A DNA stretch of 64,000 bases, from positions 310,001-374,000 of the forward strand of contig JACKNN010000004.1 of the NCBI GenBank assembly GCA_024234855.1, written 5' to 3'. Within the stretch, counting starts at the first letter, position 1. The number at the start of each line of letters is the position of its first letter. The translations under genes were made by a program, and so were the position numbers. Positions 30,935-38,972 of this stretch are shown here, piece by piece. The notes beneath the pieces were generated by a model. The model did no database searches and had not been told where the DNA came from. It worked only from the letters and a program-made list of their open reading frames with translations. The DNA comes from Pseudomonadales bacterium. GTDB taxonomy: Bacteria > Pseudomonadota > Gammaproteobacteria > Pseudomonadales > Halieaceae.

Positions 30935-32662
30935 GTGCGGGAACTGCTGAAAAACTACCGACGGTATCTGACCAACTACGATTCGCTGCTGGCCTACTCG
31001 ATTCTCGGGATCGTGGGCGGTGTGGCCTCCGGGCTGGTGGTGCTGGCCTTCGACCTGGCCATCCGTGAAGTGGCCGCCCTCAGCGGTGCCGGACCCGGTG
31101 GCGAGGATTTCGAAAGCCTGCCCCGCTGGCTGGCCTTTGCCCTGCCGGCCGGCGGTGCCACCGTGCTCGGCCTGTTCTACATGCTGCTCAAGCCGCAGGA
31201 CCGGGAGGTCGGCGTCGTCCACCTGATCAGCCGGATGCATTTCCAGTACGGCGCCCTGCCGCTGCGCAATGCGCTGCTGCAGTTTGTCGCGGGAGCCTTC
31301 GCCCTCGGCACGGGCCAATCCGGCGGCCGCGAGGGGCCCGGAGTTCACCTCGGCGGCGCCGTCAACAGCCTGCTGGGGCAGCGCCTGGGCCTGCCCAACA
31401 ACAGCCTGCGCACACTCATAGCCTGCGGCACCGCGGGCGGGATAGCGGCGGTGTTTCACACGCCACTGGCCGGGGTGATTTTCGCCATGGAAGTGATTGT
31501 GGCCGAATACACAGTGGCGGGGTTCATCCCGGTGATGCTGGCCTCGGTGGCAGCCTCGGCGGTCAGTCGGACACTGTCCGGCGACGGCGCCCTGCTTGGC
31601 ATTCCGGTGGTGGAACTGAAATCCCTGTGGGAAATCCCCTACATCATCCTGTTGGGCGTGGTCTGTGGCATCGGGATTGCGGCATTTATCCGGATATTGC
31701 GCTTCACCGGGCAGTACTCCCACTGGCCTGTGGCTATCCGCTTTACCATCGCCGGCTGCTTTACCGGTGTCATCGCCCTGGCGGTGCCGGAAACACTGGG
31801 GCTGGGCTACGACTCGTTGGGACTGATTCTCGACAACCAACTCGTCATCGGCACCCTGCTGCTGCTGGCCCTGTGCAAGATACTCGCCACAGCGGTCAGT
31901 TGCGGTGCCGGCCTTCCCATCGGGCTTATCGGGCCCAGCCTGTTGATTGGCGCCTGCCTCGGAGGCGCCCTCGGCAGTATCGCCCACCAGTTCCAGCCTG
32001 AACTGGCCTCGGACCTCCCGCTATATATAGCCATCGGTATGGCGGCGGCCATGGGCGCTATGCTGAATGCGCCGCTGGCCGCCGTGCTGGCAGTGATGGA
32101 GCTTACCCACACCGTCAGTATCGCCATGCCGGCGCTGTTGGCAATCGTGGCCGCCAGTCTCACCAACACGGGTCTTTTTCGCCAACGCCCGGCCTACCAG
32201 ACCATACTGCGCCAGCTGCAACGAGTGGTGCCCAGCGACCCCCTGAACCAGTTGCTGCACCGCACCGATGTCACCGCCACCATGGATGTGCGGGTGGTTC
32301 GCGTCCCTATCCTGCTGGACGCGGAGGACCTGGTGCCGCTGCTCGAATTCACCCCGACCTGGTGCCTGGTCGAACGCAAAGGCGAGGACCTCTATCTGGT
32401 GCGCGGCGATGAACTGCTCGCCTGGCTGCGTGAGGCGCTCGCGGAGAGTGAGGCGGCCGACCTGTCCACGGCCACGATCAGGCGCTGGACCATCGCCCCG
32501 GTACCGCTGCAGGCGAGCCTGCGACAGGCCATGGATACTATCAGGGCCAGCACGGCCGAGGCCGTATGTGTATACGAGCGCAGCCGCGCGACCGGCAAGC
32601 AGATCCTGCACGGTGTGGTGACCCGCGAAAGTATCGAAAAATTCTCCCTCGAGCGACTCTGA
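30935..32662 (+). CDS. CLC-family chloride channel/antiporter with C-terminal CBS pair
   Basis: Polytopic membrane protein of 575 residues. Residues ~20-420 form the CLC fold: the gating-glutamate motif appears as GGREGPGVHLGGAVN, followed by CGTAGGIAAVFHTPLAGVIFA. The third anion-site motif reads LIGPSLLIGACLGGALG. The first motif GSGIP of classical CLCs is not found; the matching region reads DREVGVVHLISR. Residues ~440-575 form a cytoplasmic CBS-like region (CNVxx-type regulation by nucleotides is usual). The start is a GTG at 30935; hemJ follows 21 bases later. Substrate (chloride, other anion) cannot be told from sequence. Confidence 0.88.
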   Translation: MRELLKNYRRYLTNYDSLLAYSILGIVGGVASGLVVLAFDLAIREVAALSGAGPGGEDFESLPRWLAFALPAGGATVLGLFYMLLKPQDREVGVVHLISRMHFQYGALPLRNALLQFVAGAFALGTGQSGGREGPGVHLGGAVNSLLGQRLGLPNNSLRTLIACGTAGGIAAVFHTPLAGVIFAMEVIVAEYTVAGFIPVMLASVAASAVSRTLSGDGALLGIPVVELKSLWEIPYIILLGVVCGIGIAAFIRILRFTGQYSHWPVAIRFTIAGCFTGVIALAVPETLGLGYDSLGLILDNQLVIGTLLLLALCKILATAVSCGAGLPIGLIGPSLLIGACLGGALGSIAHQFQPELASDLPLYIAIGMAAAMGAMLNAPLAAVLAVMELTHTVSIAMPALLAIVAASLTNTGLFRQRPAYQTILRQLQRVVPSDPLNQLLHRTDVTATMDVRVVRVPILLDAEDLVPLLEFTPTWCLVERKGEDLYLVRGDELLAWLREALAESEAADLSTATIRRWTIAPVPLQASLRQAMDTIRASTAEAVCVYERSRATGKQILHGVVTRESIEKFSLERL

Positions 32663-32683
32663 CAGGACCCAGGAGAACAGCAA

Positions 32684-33106
32684 ATGCTCTGGCTGAAAGC
32701 CTTCCATATCATCTTCGTCGTCTGCTGGTTCGCCGGGCTGTTCTACCTGCCACGCATATTCGTCTACTACGCCGCCAGCGAGCACCCGGAAACCCGGCAG
32801 CAGCTGGCGGTGATGGCGCGCCGGCTGTACCGGTTCGTGACCCCCTTCATGTTTATCGCGATCGCCCTGGGCCTGGCAATGATCGCGCAGAACCCCGCTT
32901 ATTACCTGCACGCGAACTGGATGTGGCTCAAGCTCGCGGGGGTGACCTTCCTGGTTGTCTACCACGTCCAGTGCGGGCGCTATGTCAGGGCCATCAACGC
33001 CGACTCGGACCGCCACAGCCATGTCTTTTATCGTTTCTTCAACGAAGTTCCGGTCATTTTTCTCTTTGCCATCGTTTTGCTGGCCGTGCTCAAGCCATTG
33101 CACTGA
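32684..33106 (+). CDS. hemJ: Protoporphyrinogen IX oxidase HemJ
   Basis: Integral membrane enzyme for the penultimate step of heme biosynthesis, oxidising protoporphyrinogen IX. The 140-residue protein has four membrane helices and the conserved residues of the HemJ/UPF0093 family: WLKAFHIIFVVCWFAGLFYL (His ligand near the N-terminus), PRIFVYYA, RRLYRFVTPFM, and the second region WLKLAGVTFLVVYHVQCGRY with the other conserved histidine. A good AGGAG site precedes the ATG. hemL and hemB lie 4.5 kb downstream on the same strand, making this a loose heme cluster interrupted by the four-gene motor cassette. Confidence 0.92.
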   Translation: MLWLKAFHIIFVVCWFAGLFYLPRIFVYYAASEHPETRQQLAVMARRLYRFVTPFMFIAIALGLAMIAQNPAYYLHANWMWLKLAGVTFLVVYHVQCGRYVRAINADSDRHSHVFYRFFNEVPVIFLFAIVLLAVLKPLH

Positions 33107-33166
33107 TCGTTGAGGCAGCGCGTAGCCCCGGGGCACTGCAAAAAGCCCGCCACGGATCCTTGCTGC

Positions 33167-33214
33167 CTATTTTGCCCCGCCGGCGGCCCCGCCTTGAATG
33201 TTCAGGCAAAATAG
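33167..33214. promoter_or_regulatory. Inverted repeat in the region upstream of the motor cassette
   Basis: In the 280-base gap between hemJ and the DUF3348 gene, CTATTTTGCC (33167-33176) and GGCAAAATAG (33205-33214) form a perfect 10-bp inverted repeat separated by 28 GC-rich bases that contain the palindrome CCGCCGGCGG. It could be a hairpin in RNA or an operator. It is the main structure seen in this gap. An AT-rich stretch with TATATGACATATT (about 33354-33366) closer to the gene may contain the promoter. Confidence 0.4.
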
Positions 33215-33386
33215 CGATAATGCGGGCGGTGTTACTGCCCTGCCCACCGCCATTTTCGTAGGTCGGGGCTCTGCGTTGCTGCCGGTACCGCTGCGGGAAC
33301 CTTCTCCGCCACCCTGTTACTCGGCATCATATTCTCTATTAATTTCAGTCACTTATATGACATATTTTCGCTCGTCGTAGACTTTT

Positions 33387-34121
33387 ATGGCCCAGGCTCC
33401 TATGCACATTGCCGCAAATTCCTCGAGACTGGTACGCTTCCTGGCGGAGCTGGGCGCGGCGTCCGGGCAGGCGCCGCCCAGGAATTTTTCCGAGCGAATG
33501 GGCCAACTGTTCGACCTGCACGACTCGATAAAGATTTCTGCGGTGCACGCCAGGGCTGCCGCAGCCACATTCGAGCCCACCGCTGTATCCAGGGAGGCGG
33601 TCAAGGCCGATTTCCTGCGCGCACGCGCCACTATTGTGAACAGCGCCCTGCAGAGTTTCACCCCGGGCGGCGGACAGACGCGACTGAGGTTCCCGACGGT
33701 CACGGCACAGATTTCGCTGGAAGCCACAATGACCTGTGAGCCCTACCTGGCCTTTTACGCGGCGCGGCAGCGGGCTATGGACTTCAGGATCCGGGACCTG
33801 CAGGCCGCGACCCGGGAAGCGCTGTCCGGCCTCTCGCCGCGGCTGGCTCGCCTCGCCGCACTGGATGCGGCGCTGGGCGAGCCGCTGTCGACCCACCACA
33901 GGCATTTCTTCGCTGCCGTCGGCGATTTGCTGAGACAACGTATCGAACACCAGATCGAGCAGTACCGCCGGGCGGCCGAGCTGCATGAGGAGCGGTTGTG
34001 GGCCGCTACTGTGGCGCAAATACGCGCTGACATGCAGGGGCTGCTGCTGGCGGAAATCGAGACGAGGCTGCTCCCCACCCTGGGCCTGATAGAGGCGCTG
34101 GATGAACAGGACGAAGATTAA
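33387..34121 (+). CDS. DUF3348-family protein, first gene of motor-like cassette
   Basis: A 244-residue soluble, mostly helical protein resembling the DUF3348 family. Conserved-looking parts are SSRLVRFLAELG near the N-terminus, ERMGQLFDLHDSIKIS, and a C-terminal segment with HFFAAVGDLLRQRIEHQIEQ and ETRLLPTLGLIEAL. No membrane helix or enzyme motif is visible. A second ATG at 33402 is an alternative start. It is followed after 6 bases by the MotA/TolQ-like gene, so it is part of one transcription unit of four genes. Function unknown; it may be a cytosolic regulator or effector of the membrane motor (inference). Confidence 0.78.
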   Translation: MAQAPMHIAANSSRLVRFLAELGAASGQAPPRNFSERMGQLFDLHDSIKISAVHARAAAATFEPTAVSREAVKADFLRARATIVNSALQSFTPGGGQTRLRFPTVTAQISLEATMTCEPYLAFYAARQRAMDFRIRDLQAATREALSGLSPRLARLAALDAALGEPLSTHHRHFFAAVGDLLRQRIEHQIEQYRRAAELHEERLWAATVAQIRADMQGLLLAEIETRLLPTLGLIEALDEQDED

Positions 34122-34127
34122 AAACCT

Positions 34128-36176
34128 ATGACCAGATTACTTTTTCTTACCGCATTTCTACTGGGTGCCACCGCCGTGTCGTGGATGGGCGCAGGCTTCG
34201 CCGGCTCGCACCTGCTGGCGTTCATCATCACCGCGGTCATCGGCGGTGTTTACCTGCTTGGCATTGTCGAACTGCTGCACTTTCGACGGGCGACCTCGAC
34301 CCTTGAGAGCGCACTGCAAAACATCCCTGCGCAGACGGACAATACCGGGGAGTGGCTGCAACAGTGGCTCAACCGGCTCGACCCGTCATTGCGCGAGGCG
34401 GTGCGGTTGCGCATAGAGGGCGACCGGGTGGGTTTGCCCGCGCCGGTCTTCACCCCCTACCTTGTCGGTCTGCTGGTGATGCTGGGGCTGCTGGGTACAT
34501 TCATCGGCATGGTCGACACCTTGAGCGGCGCGGTGCTCGCACTGCAGGGCAGCACCGAGCTGGAGGCCGTCAGGGCTGGCCTCGCCGCCCCTATCCAGGG
34601 TCTCGGGGTGGCCTTCGGCACCTCGGTCGCCGGAGTGGCGGCTTCCGCGATGCTGGGGCTGATCTCCACCCTGGTGCGCCGCGACCGGATGCTTGCAACC
34701 CGGCAGCTGGAGGGAAAAATCGCCGGCGTATTCAAAGGCTTATCCCTCGGCCACCAGCGCCAGCAGGCCTACAACGCGGTGCAATCGCAGGCCAGGTCCC
34801 TGCCGGCGGTGGCCGATAAATTACAGGACGTGGCCGCGCAACTGGCCCTGATGGGCGACAAACTGGGCGCGGCATTACTCGCCAGCCAGAACGAGTTTCA
34901 CGACGTGACCGAAAAACGCTTCGCCGGGTTGGCGCTCACGCACGAGAAGCTGGGCGAGACCCTGCTGGCGAACCAGGAGCACTTTCACGCGGCGACAGGG
35001 TCGCGCTTCACCGAGTTGGCGGCCTCTGTGGACCACTCGCTGCGCGAGACCCTGGCCGCCAGCGGCAAAGCGGCCGGTGAGAGCATTTCACCCATAGTGG
35101 CCGAGGCCATGGCCGGCATGGGCCAGATGGCGCAGGACACCCAGCGGCAACTGGCGACTATAGCTCGCGACCAGCTGCAGGCGTTTGGCGCCGAGTTCAG
35201 GACAGCCATCGACTCACTGCTGAAAACGTTCGAGGCAAACGCGTCGTCGTGGACGGATCAGACGCTGGCCCTGCAGGGCAGCATCAACCAGTCCGTGACA
35301 GAATCGACCGCGGCATTTATTGACACCGCCGGGGCCAACTCCGCGGCCCTGCTGGCCAGGATCGGCGAGCTGCTGCAATCAACCGAGGCACTGGTGGCAG
35401 CCAGGATAGATTCCGAGTCCGCGTGGCTGGAAGGCCAGGGACAGCGCATGGAGCAGCTCACCGCTGCGCTGACGGCGGAACTGGGCGCGCTGCGAGCCCA
35501 GGAGGGGCAGGCGCAGGCGGCCGCAGTGGCGCGCCTGGCGGCGCTCGAATCCGCCGTAGCGGGCCACCTGGTCCAGCTGGGCAGCGGGCTGGAGGCACCC
35601 ATGACCCGCCTGATCGAGACCGCTTCGGAAACCCCGCGTGCCGCTGCCGAGGTGATCGGGCAGTTGCGGGCGGAGATCAGCAACAATATCGAGCGCGATA
35701 ACAAACTGCTTGAGGAGCGCCAGCGCGTCATGGATCAACTCAATACCCTGTCGGCCTCGCTGGCACAGTCATCGAGCGGCCAGCGCAAGGCAGTGGAAAA
35801 ACTGGTCGCCGATTCCGAGCGCACCCTGCAGGACATCAGCACCCGCATCGGCGATCATATCCAGGCGGAAGTTTCGAAAATGTCCGACGCCAGTGCCAAC
35901 GTTGCGGGCGGGGCGGTCGAGCTGGCCAGCCTGGGCGAGGCCTTTGGGCTCGCGGTGGAGCTGTTCAATACCTCCAATGAAAACATGATCGAACACCTGG
36001 GCAGACTCGAGGATGCCATGGAGCGCGCCGGCACCCGCAGCGATGAACAAATGGCTTACTACGTGGCCCAGGCGAGGGAAATCATCGACCAGAGCATGCT
36101 CTCGCAAAAAGAAATTATCGATGACCTGCGACGCCTGGGCGGCAAACAACGCCAGTTGGCGGCCGGGGCGGGTTGA
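34128..36176 (+). CDS. DUF802-type MotA/TolQ-like membrane protein with long helical tail
   Basis: A 682-residue protein. Four membrane helices lie in the first ~185 residues: about 4-23, 29-50, 110-136 and 158-183. The third carries LGLLGTFIGMVDTLSGAV and the fourth AFGTSVAGVAASAMLG, matching the MotA/TolQ/ExbB proton-channel helices. From residue 185 to the end is an unbroken heptad-rich helical tail of about 500 residues with repeats such as KLGAALLASQNEFHDVTEKR and KLGETLLANQEHFHAATGSR. This layout (4 TM plus giant cytoplasmic tail) is that of ZorA in the Zorya defence motor. The TGA stop overlaps the ATG of the OmpA/MotB-like gene, so the two are coupled and probably form a 5:2-type complex (inference). 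Confidence 0.82.
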   Translation: MTRLLFLTAFLLGATAVSWMGAGFAGSHLLAFIITAVIGGVYLLGIVELLHFRRATSTLESALQNIPAQTDNTGEWLQQWLNRLDPSLREAVRLRIEGDRVGLPAPVFTPYLVGLLVMLGLLGTFIGMVDTLSGAVLALQGSTELEAVRAGLAAPIQGLGVAFGTSVAGVAASAMLGLISTLVRRDRMLATRQLEGKIAGVFKGLSLGHQRQQAYNAVQSQARSLPAVADKLQDVAAQLALMGDKLGAALLASQNEFHDVTEKRFAGLALTHEKLGETLLANQEHFHAATGSRFTELAASVDHSLRETLAASGKAAGESISPIVAEAMAGMGQMAQDTQRQLATIARDQLQAFGAEFRTAIDSLLKTFEANASSWTDQTLALQGSINQSVTESTAAFIDTAGANSAALLARIGELLQSTEALVAARIDSESAWLEGQGQRMEQLTAALTAELGALRAQEGQAQAAAVARLAALESAVAGHLVQLGSGLEAPMTRLIETASETPRAAAEVIGQLRAEISNNIERDNKLLEERQRVMDQLNTLSASLAQSSSGQRKAVEKLVADSERTLQDISTRIGDHIQAEVSKMSDASANVAGGAVELASLGEAFGLAVELFNTSNENMIEHLGRLEDAMERAGTRSDEQMAYYVAQAREIIDQSMLSQKEIIDDLRRLGGKQRQLAAGAG

Positions 36177-36817
36177 TGGAAGAATTGCAGCACGAGCCCT
36201 CCCAGGACACACCGGTGTGGCCGATCTTTGGCGACCTTATGGCGGGCGTGGTGGGTATTTTTGTGCTCATACTGGTGTGGGTACTGGGATACCAGGTCCA
36301 GCTCGCCCAGTCACTCAAGGAGGAGGTGAGCAAGCGCCAGGCCGAGGAGCAGCGACGGATGGCGCTGGAAGAGGCCCTCGCAGACCCGCTGGCCACCGGA
36401 CGGGTGACCCTGCGCGATGGCCGTATCGGCATCAGTGGCAGCGTGCTGTTCTCGCTGAATTCCGACCAGCTGCAGCCCGAGGGGCGCGCCCTGTTAAGGA
36501 CCTTGGTAGGGCCGCTGCGGGTCTACCTCGGGGAGCGGGAAGAGTTGCTGATGGTCAGCGGATTCACCGATGACCTGCCGATCCAGAAGGGCAACAGTCG
36601 CTTCGCGGACAACTGGGAACTCTCAGCGCAGCGCGCCCTGACGGTAACACGCGCCCTGGTAGAAGAAGGTATGCCGCCGACATTGGTATTCGCCGCCGCC
36701 TTCGGCGCCCAGCAGCCGGTGGTACCAAACGCGGATGATGACGCCCGCCAACAAAATCGGCGGGTAGAAATGGCGCCCGTCCCACGAAGCGCCGGTCACC
36801 AGACCGCCCGTGGCTGA
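36176..36817 (+). CDS. MotB/OmpA-like motor partner (ZorB-like)
   Basis: A 213-residue protein with one N-terminal membrane helix and a C-terminal OmpA-type peptidoglycan-binding domain. The helix is preceded by VWPIFGDLMAGVVGIFVLIL: the aspartate at residue 20, at the cytoplasmic entry to the helix, is where MotB, ExbD and ZorB carry their ion-binding Asp. A short charged linker follows, then the OmpA domain (residues ~85-200) with LFSLNSDQLQPEGRALL, VSGFTDDLPI, NWELSAQRALTVTRAL and the closing QNRRVEM. The ATG shares bases with the upstream stop; a TTG one codon earlier is also possible. Confidence 0.88.
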   Translation: MEELQHEPSQDTPVWPIFGDLMAGVVGIFVLILVWVLGYQVQLAQSLKEEVSKRQAEEQRRMALEEALADPLATGRVTLRDGRIGISGSVLFSLNSDQLQPEGRALLRTLVGPLRVYLGEREELLMVSGFTDDLPIQKGNSRFADNWELSAQRALTVTRALVEEGMPPTLVFAAAFGAQQPVVPNADDDARQQNRRVEMAPVPRSAGHQTARG

Positions 36818-36818
36818 T

Positions 36819-37577
36819 ATGAGCGCAAACGCCGCTGCACCGGTCGAAGCCAGCCTGCACACCGCCCTGGCAGCGCTGGAGGCCAGCGGTGCGGACACCT
36901 TCCACCCGGTGCGCTTTCGCTACATCAAGGCGATGGCCGGGCGCTGCCGGGCGCAAAATGAATCTGTGCGCGAGCGGGTCGCAGGAAAGGCATTGGCGGC
37001 ACTGGAGATCTACCAGGCCGACCTGTCGCGGGAGCGGGCGGCGGCAGCGGCCATCGTGGCCAGCGACAGCGGGCGGCAGCCGGAGTCATCCCGGCGGCTG
37101 CATACACTTTTTGACGCCGGCGACTTCAGGACGCTGCAGCGCCTGGCGGCCCGGCAGCAGCGGCCAGCCACCACGGGCCTGCTGGCAACCCTGGCCCAGC
37201 GCCTGGGCGCGGGCGCAGGGCACACAGTTGACCGGCCCGGGGCCGGCCCCGTCAGCGAGTTGCTGCGCGAGCAGGAAGCCGAGGCCCTCCGGTCCGCCAC
37301 CACCGCTGGCGTCGGCGCCCTGTCCACCCCGGCGAGCGGTGAACTCAGGGCGGCGCGATTTTTCCGCGACGCCCGCCAGCGGCAGCGTGCCGACAAGCTC
37401 GTCACCTGCGCGGTAACCGAGGCGCCGGCAGATTCCGGCCCCCTCAATCCGCAAAAGCTCGCCATCGCCTCAATGGCCGCCATGCGGGATTTGTCTCCCG
37501 CCTACCTGGGCCGTTTCGTCGCCTACCTCGACACCCTGTTCTGGCTGGAAAAGGCCCGCGAGAACCACAAGCCCTGA
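36819..37577 (+). CDS. DUF2894-family protein, last gene of motor-like cassette
   Basis: A 252-residue soluble protein resembling DUF2894. The N-terminal part is helical and Ala-rich (LHTALAALEASGADTFHPVR, RFRYIKAMAGRC); the middle (residues ~75-180) is low-complexity and likely flexible; the C-terminus is conserved-looking: ARFFRDARQRQRADKLV, NPQKLAIASMAAMRDLSPAY, RFVAYLDTLFWLE. No membrane helix or catalytic motif is seen. The ATG is one base beyond the upstream stop; a GTG at 36810 overlapping that gene is an alternative. Likely a cytosolic partner of the motor (inference). Confidence 0.75.
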   Translation: MSANAAAPVEASLHTALAALEASGADTFHPVRFRYIKAMAGRCRAQNESVRERVAGKALAALEIYQADLSRERAAAAAIVASDSGRQPESSRRLHTLFDAGDFRTLQRLAARQQRPATTGLLATLAQRLGAGAGHTVDRPGAGPVSELLREQEAEALRSATTAGVGALSTPASGELRAARFFRDARQRQRADKLVTCAVTEAPADSGPLNPQKLAIASMAAMRDLSPAYLGRFVAYLDTLFWLEKARENHKP

Positions 37578-37677
37578 ACGGGCGGGCACCGGCCCGGCCC
37601 GAATGAAGCCGGCGGCGCGCTGGATATTCGCCGCCCCAGCCCCGATAATTTGCCGACCGCAACAGGACCAGACCAGT

Positions 37678-38958
37678 ATGAGCACTTCAGAGCAACTGTT
37701 TGAGCGCGCCCGGCGCCACATCCCCGGCGGCGTCAACTCCCCGGTGCGGGCCTTCAAGGCCGTGGGCGGCACCCCGGTATTTGTCGATCGCAGCGACGGG
37801 GCCTATATCTTTGACTGCGCGGGCAAGCGCTATATCGACTACGTGCTGTCCTGGGGGCCGATGATCATGGGCCACAATCACCCCGAGGTGCGAGAGGCGG
37901 TCATCCGGCAGAGCGCGAAAGGGTTGAGCTTCGGCACCCCCACGGAACTGGAAATCCAGCTGGCCGACCGTGTCTGCGAGATCATGCCGGGCATGGATAT
38001 GGTGCGGATGGTCAGCTCGGGCACCGAGGCGACCATGAGCGCCATCCGCCTGGCCCGCGGCTACACCGGTCGCGACACCATCGTCAAGTTCGAGGGCTGC
38101 TACCACGGCCACTCCGACTCCCTGCTGGTAAAGGCCGGCTCCGGTGCGCTCACCCTGGGCGTGCCCAGCTCACCCGGCGTGCCGGCGGCGCTCGCCGACC
38201 TCACCCTGACCCTCACCTACAACGACCCGGATGGCGTGCGGGCCGCGTTTGCCGAGTACGGCGATCGCATCGCCTGCGTGATCGTCGAGCCGGTGGCAGG
38301 CAATATGAATTGCATCCCGCCGGCGCCGGGCTTTTTGGAAACGCTGCGGGAAGTGTGTACCGACAGCGGCGCCGTGCTGATCCTGGACGAGGTAATGACC
38401 GGATTTCGCTTCGGCCTGGCCGGCGCCCAGGGTTTTTACGGCATCGAGGCCGACCTCACCACCCTGGGCAAAGTCATCGGCGGTGGCATGCCGGTGGGCG
38501 CCTTCGGCGGCAAGCGGGAGATAATGGAACAGATCGCCCCGCTGGGCCCGGTGTACCAGGCCGGCACACTGTCGGGCAACCCCATCGCCATGGCCGCCGG
38601 CCTCGCCACCCTCGCGATTATCTCCCGCCCGGGTTTTTATGAGCCCCTGTTCGAGCGCACCGCGCAGCTCTGTGAAGGCCTGCGCGCTGCCGCCCAGGCC
38701 GCCGGCGTGCCGTTTACCACCAACCACGCCGGCACCATGTTCGGCGGTTTTTTCACCACGGCCCGGCAGGTCGGCAATTACGCCCAGGTCATGGCCTGCA
38801 ATATCCCGGCTTTCAACCAGTTTTTTCACCGCATGCTGGAACTGGGCGTCTACCTGGCGCCGGCCTCCTACGAGGCGGGCTTCATGTCCAGCGCCCACAG
38901 CGACCGGGACATCTCCGACTCAGTCGAGGCGGCTGCCACGGCCATGGCCGGTCTTTGA
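37678..38958 (+). CDS. hemL: Glutamate-1-semialdehyde 2,1-aminomutase
   Basis: PLP enzyme converting glutamate-1-semialdehyde to 5-aminolevulinate in the C5 pathway of tetrapyrrole synthesis. The 426-residue protein starts MSTSEQLFERARRHIPGGVN, has MVSSGTEATMSAIRLARGYT, the PLP-binding EVMTGFRFG, the Schiff-base lysine in LGKVIGGGMPVGAFGG, and YQAGTLSGNPIAMAAG. An upstream in-frame ATG at 37603 was rejected because it adds 25 unconserved residues. hemB follows 14 bases later; its product acts next in the pathway. Confidence 0.97.
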   Translation: MSTSEQLFERARRHIPGGVNSPVRAFKAVGGTPVFVDRSDGAYIFDCAGKRYIDYVLSWGPMIMGHNHPEVREAVIRQSAKGLSFGTPTELEIQLADRVCEIMPGMDMVRMVSSGTEATMSAIRLARGYTGRDTIVKFEGCYHGHSDSLLVKAGSGALTLGVPSSPGVPAALADLTLTLTYNDPDGVRAAFAEYGDRIACVIVEPVAGNMNCIPPAPGFLETLREVCTDSGAVLILDEVMTGFRFGLAGAQGFYGIEADLTTLGKVIGGGMPVGAFGGKREIMEQIAPLGPVYQAGTLSGNPIAMAAGLATLAIISRPGFYEPLFERTAQLCEGLRAAAQAAGVPFTTNHAGTMFGGFFTTARQVGNYAQVMACNIPAFNQFFHRMLELGVYLAPASYEAGFMSSAHSDRDISDSVEAAATAMAGL

Positions 38959-38972
38959 GCGAGGAATAACAG

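Noticed and set aside
30797..31987. Long minus-strand extension of argC (about 400 extra codons).
   Set aside because: Antisense to the CLC gene, compositionally odd (Gln/Gly/His-rich), and argC has a normal start at 30796.
33387..37577. Calling the four-gene cassette a classical Zorya system or flagellar MotAB.
   Set aside because: No ZorC, ZorD or ZorE-like gene and no flagellar genes are present; only the ZorA/ZorB architecture matches.
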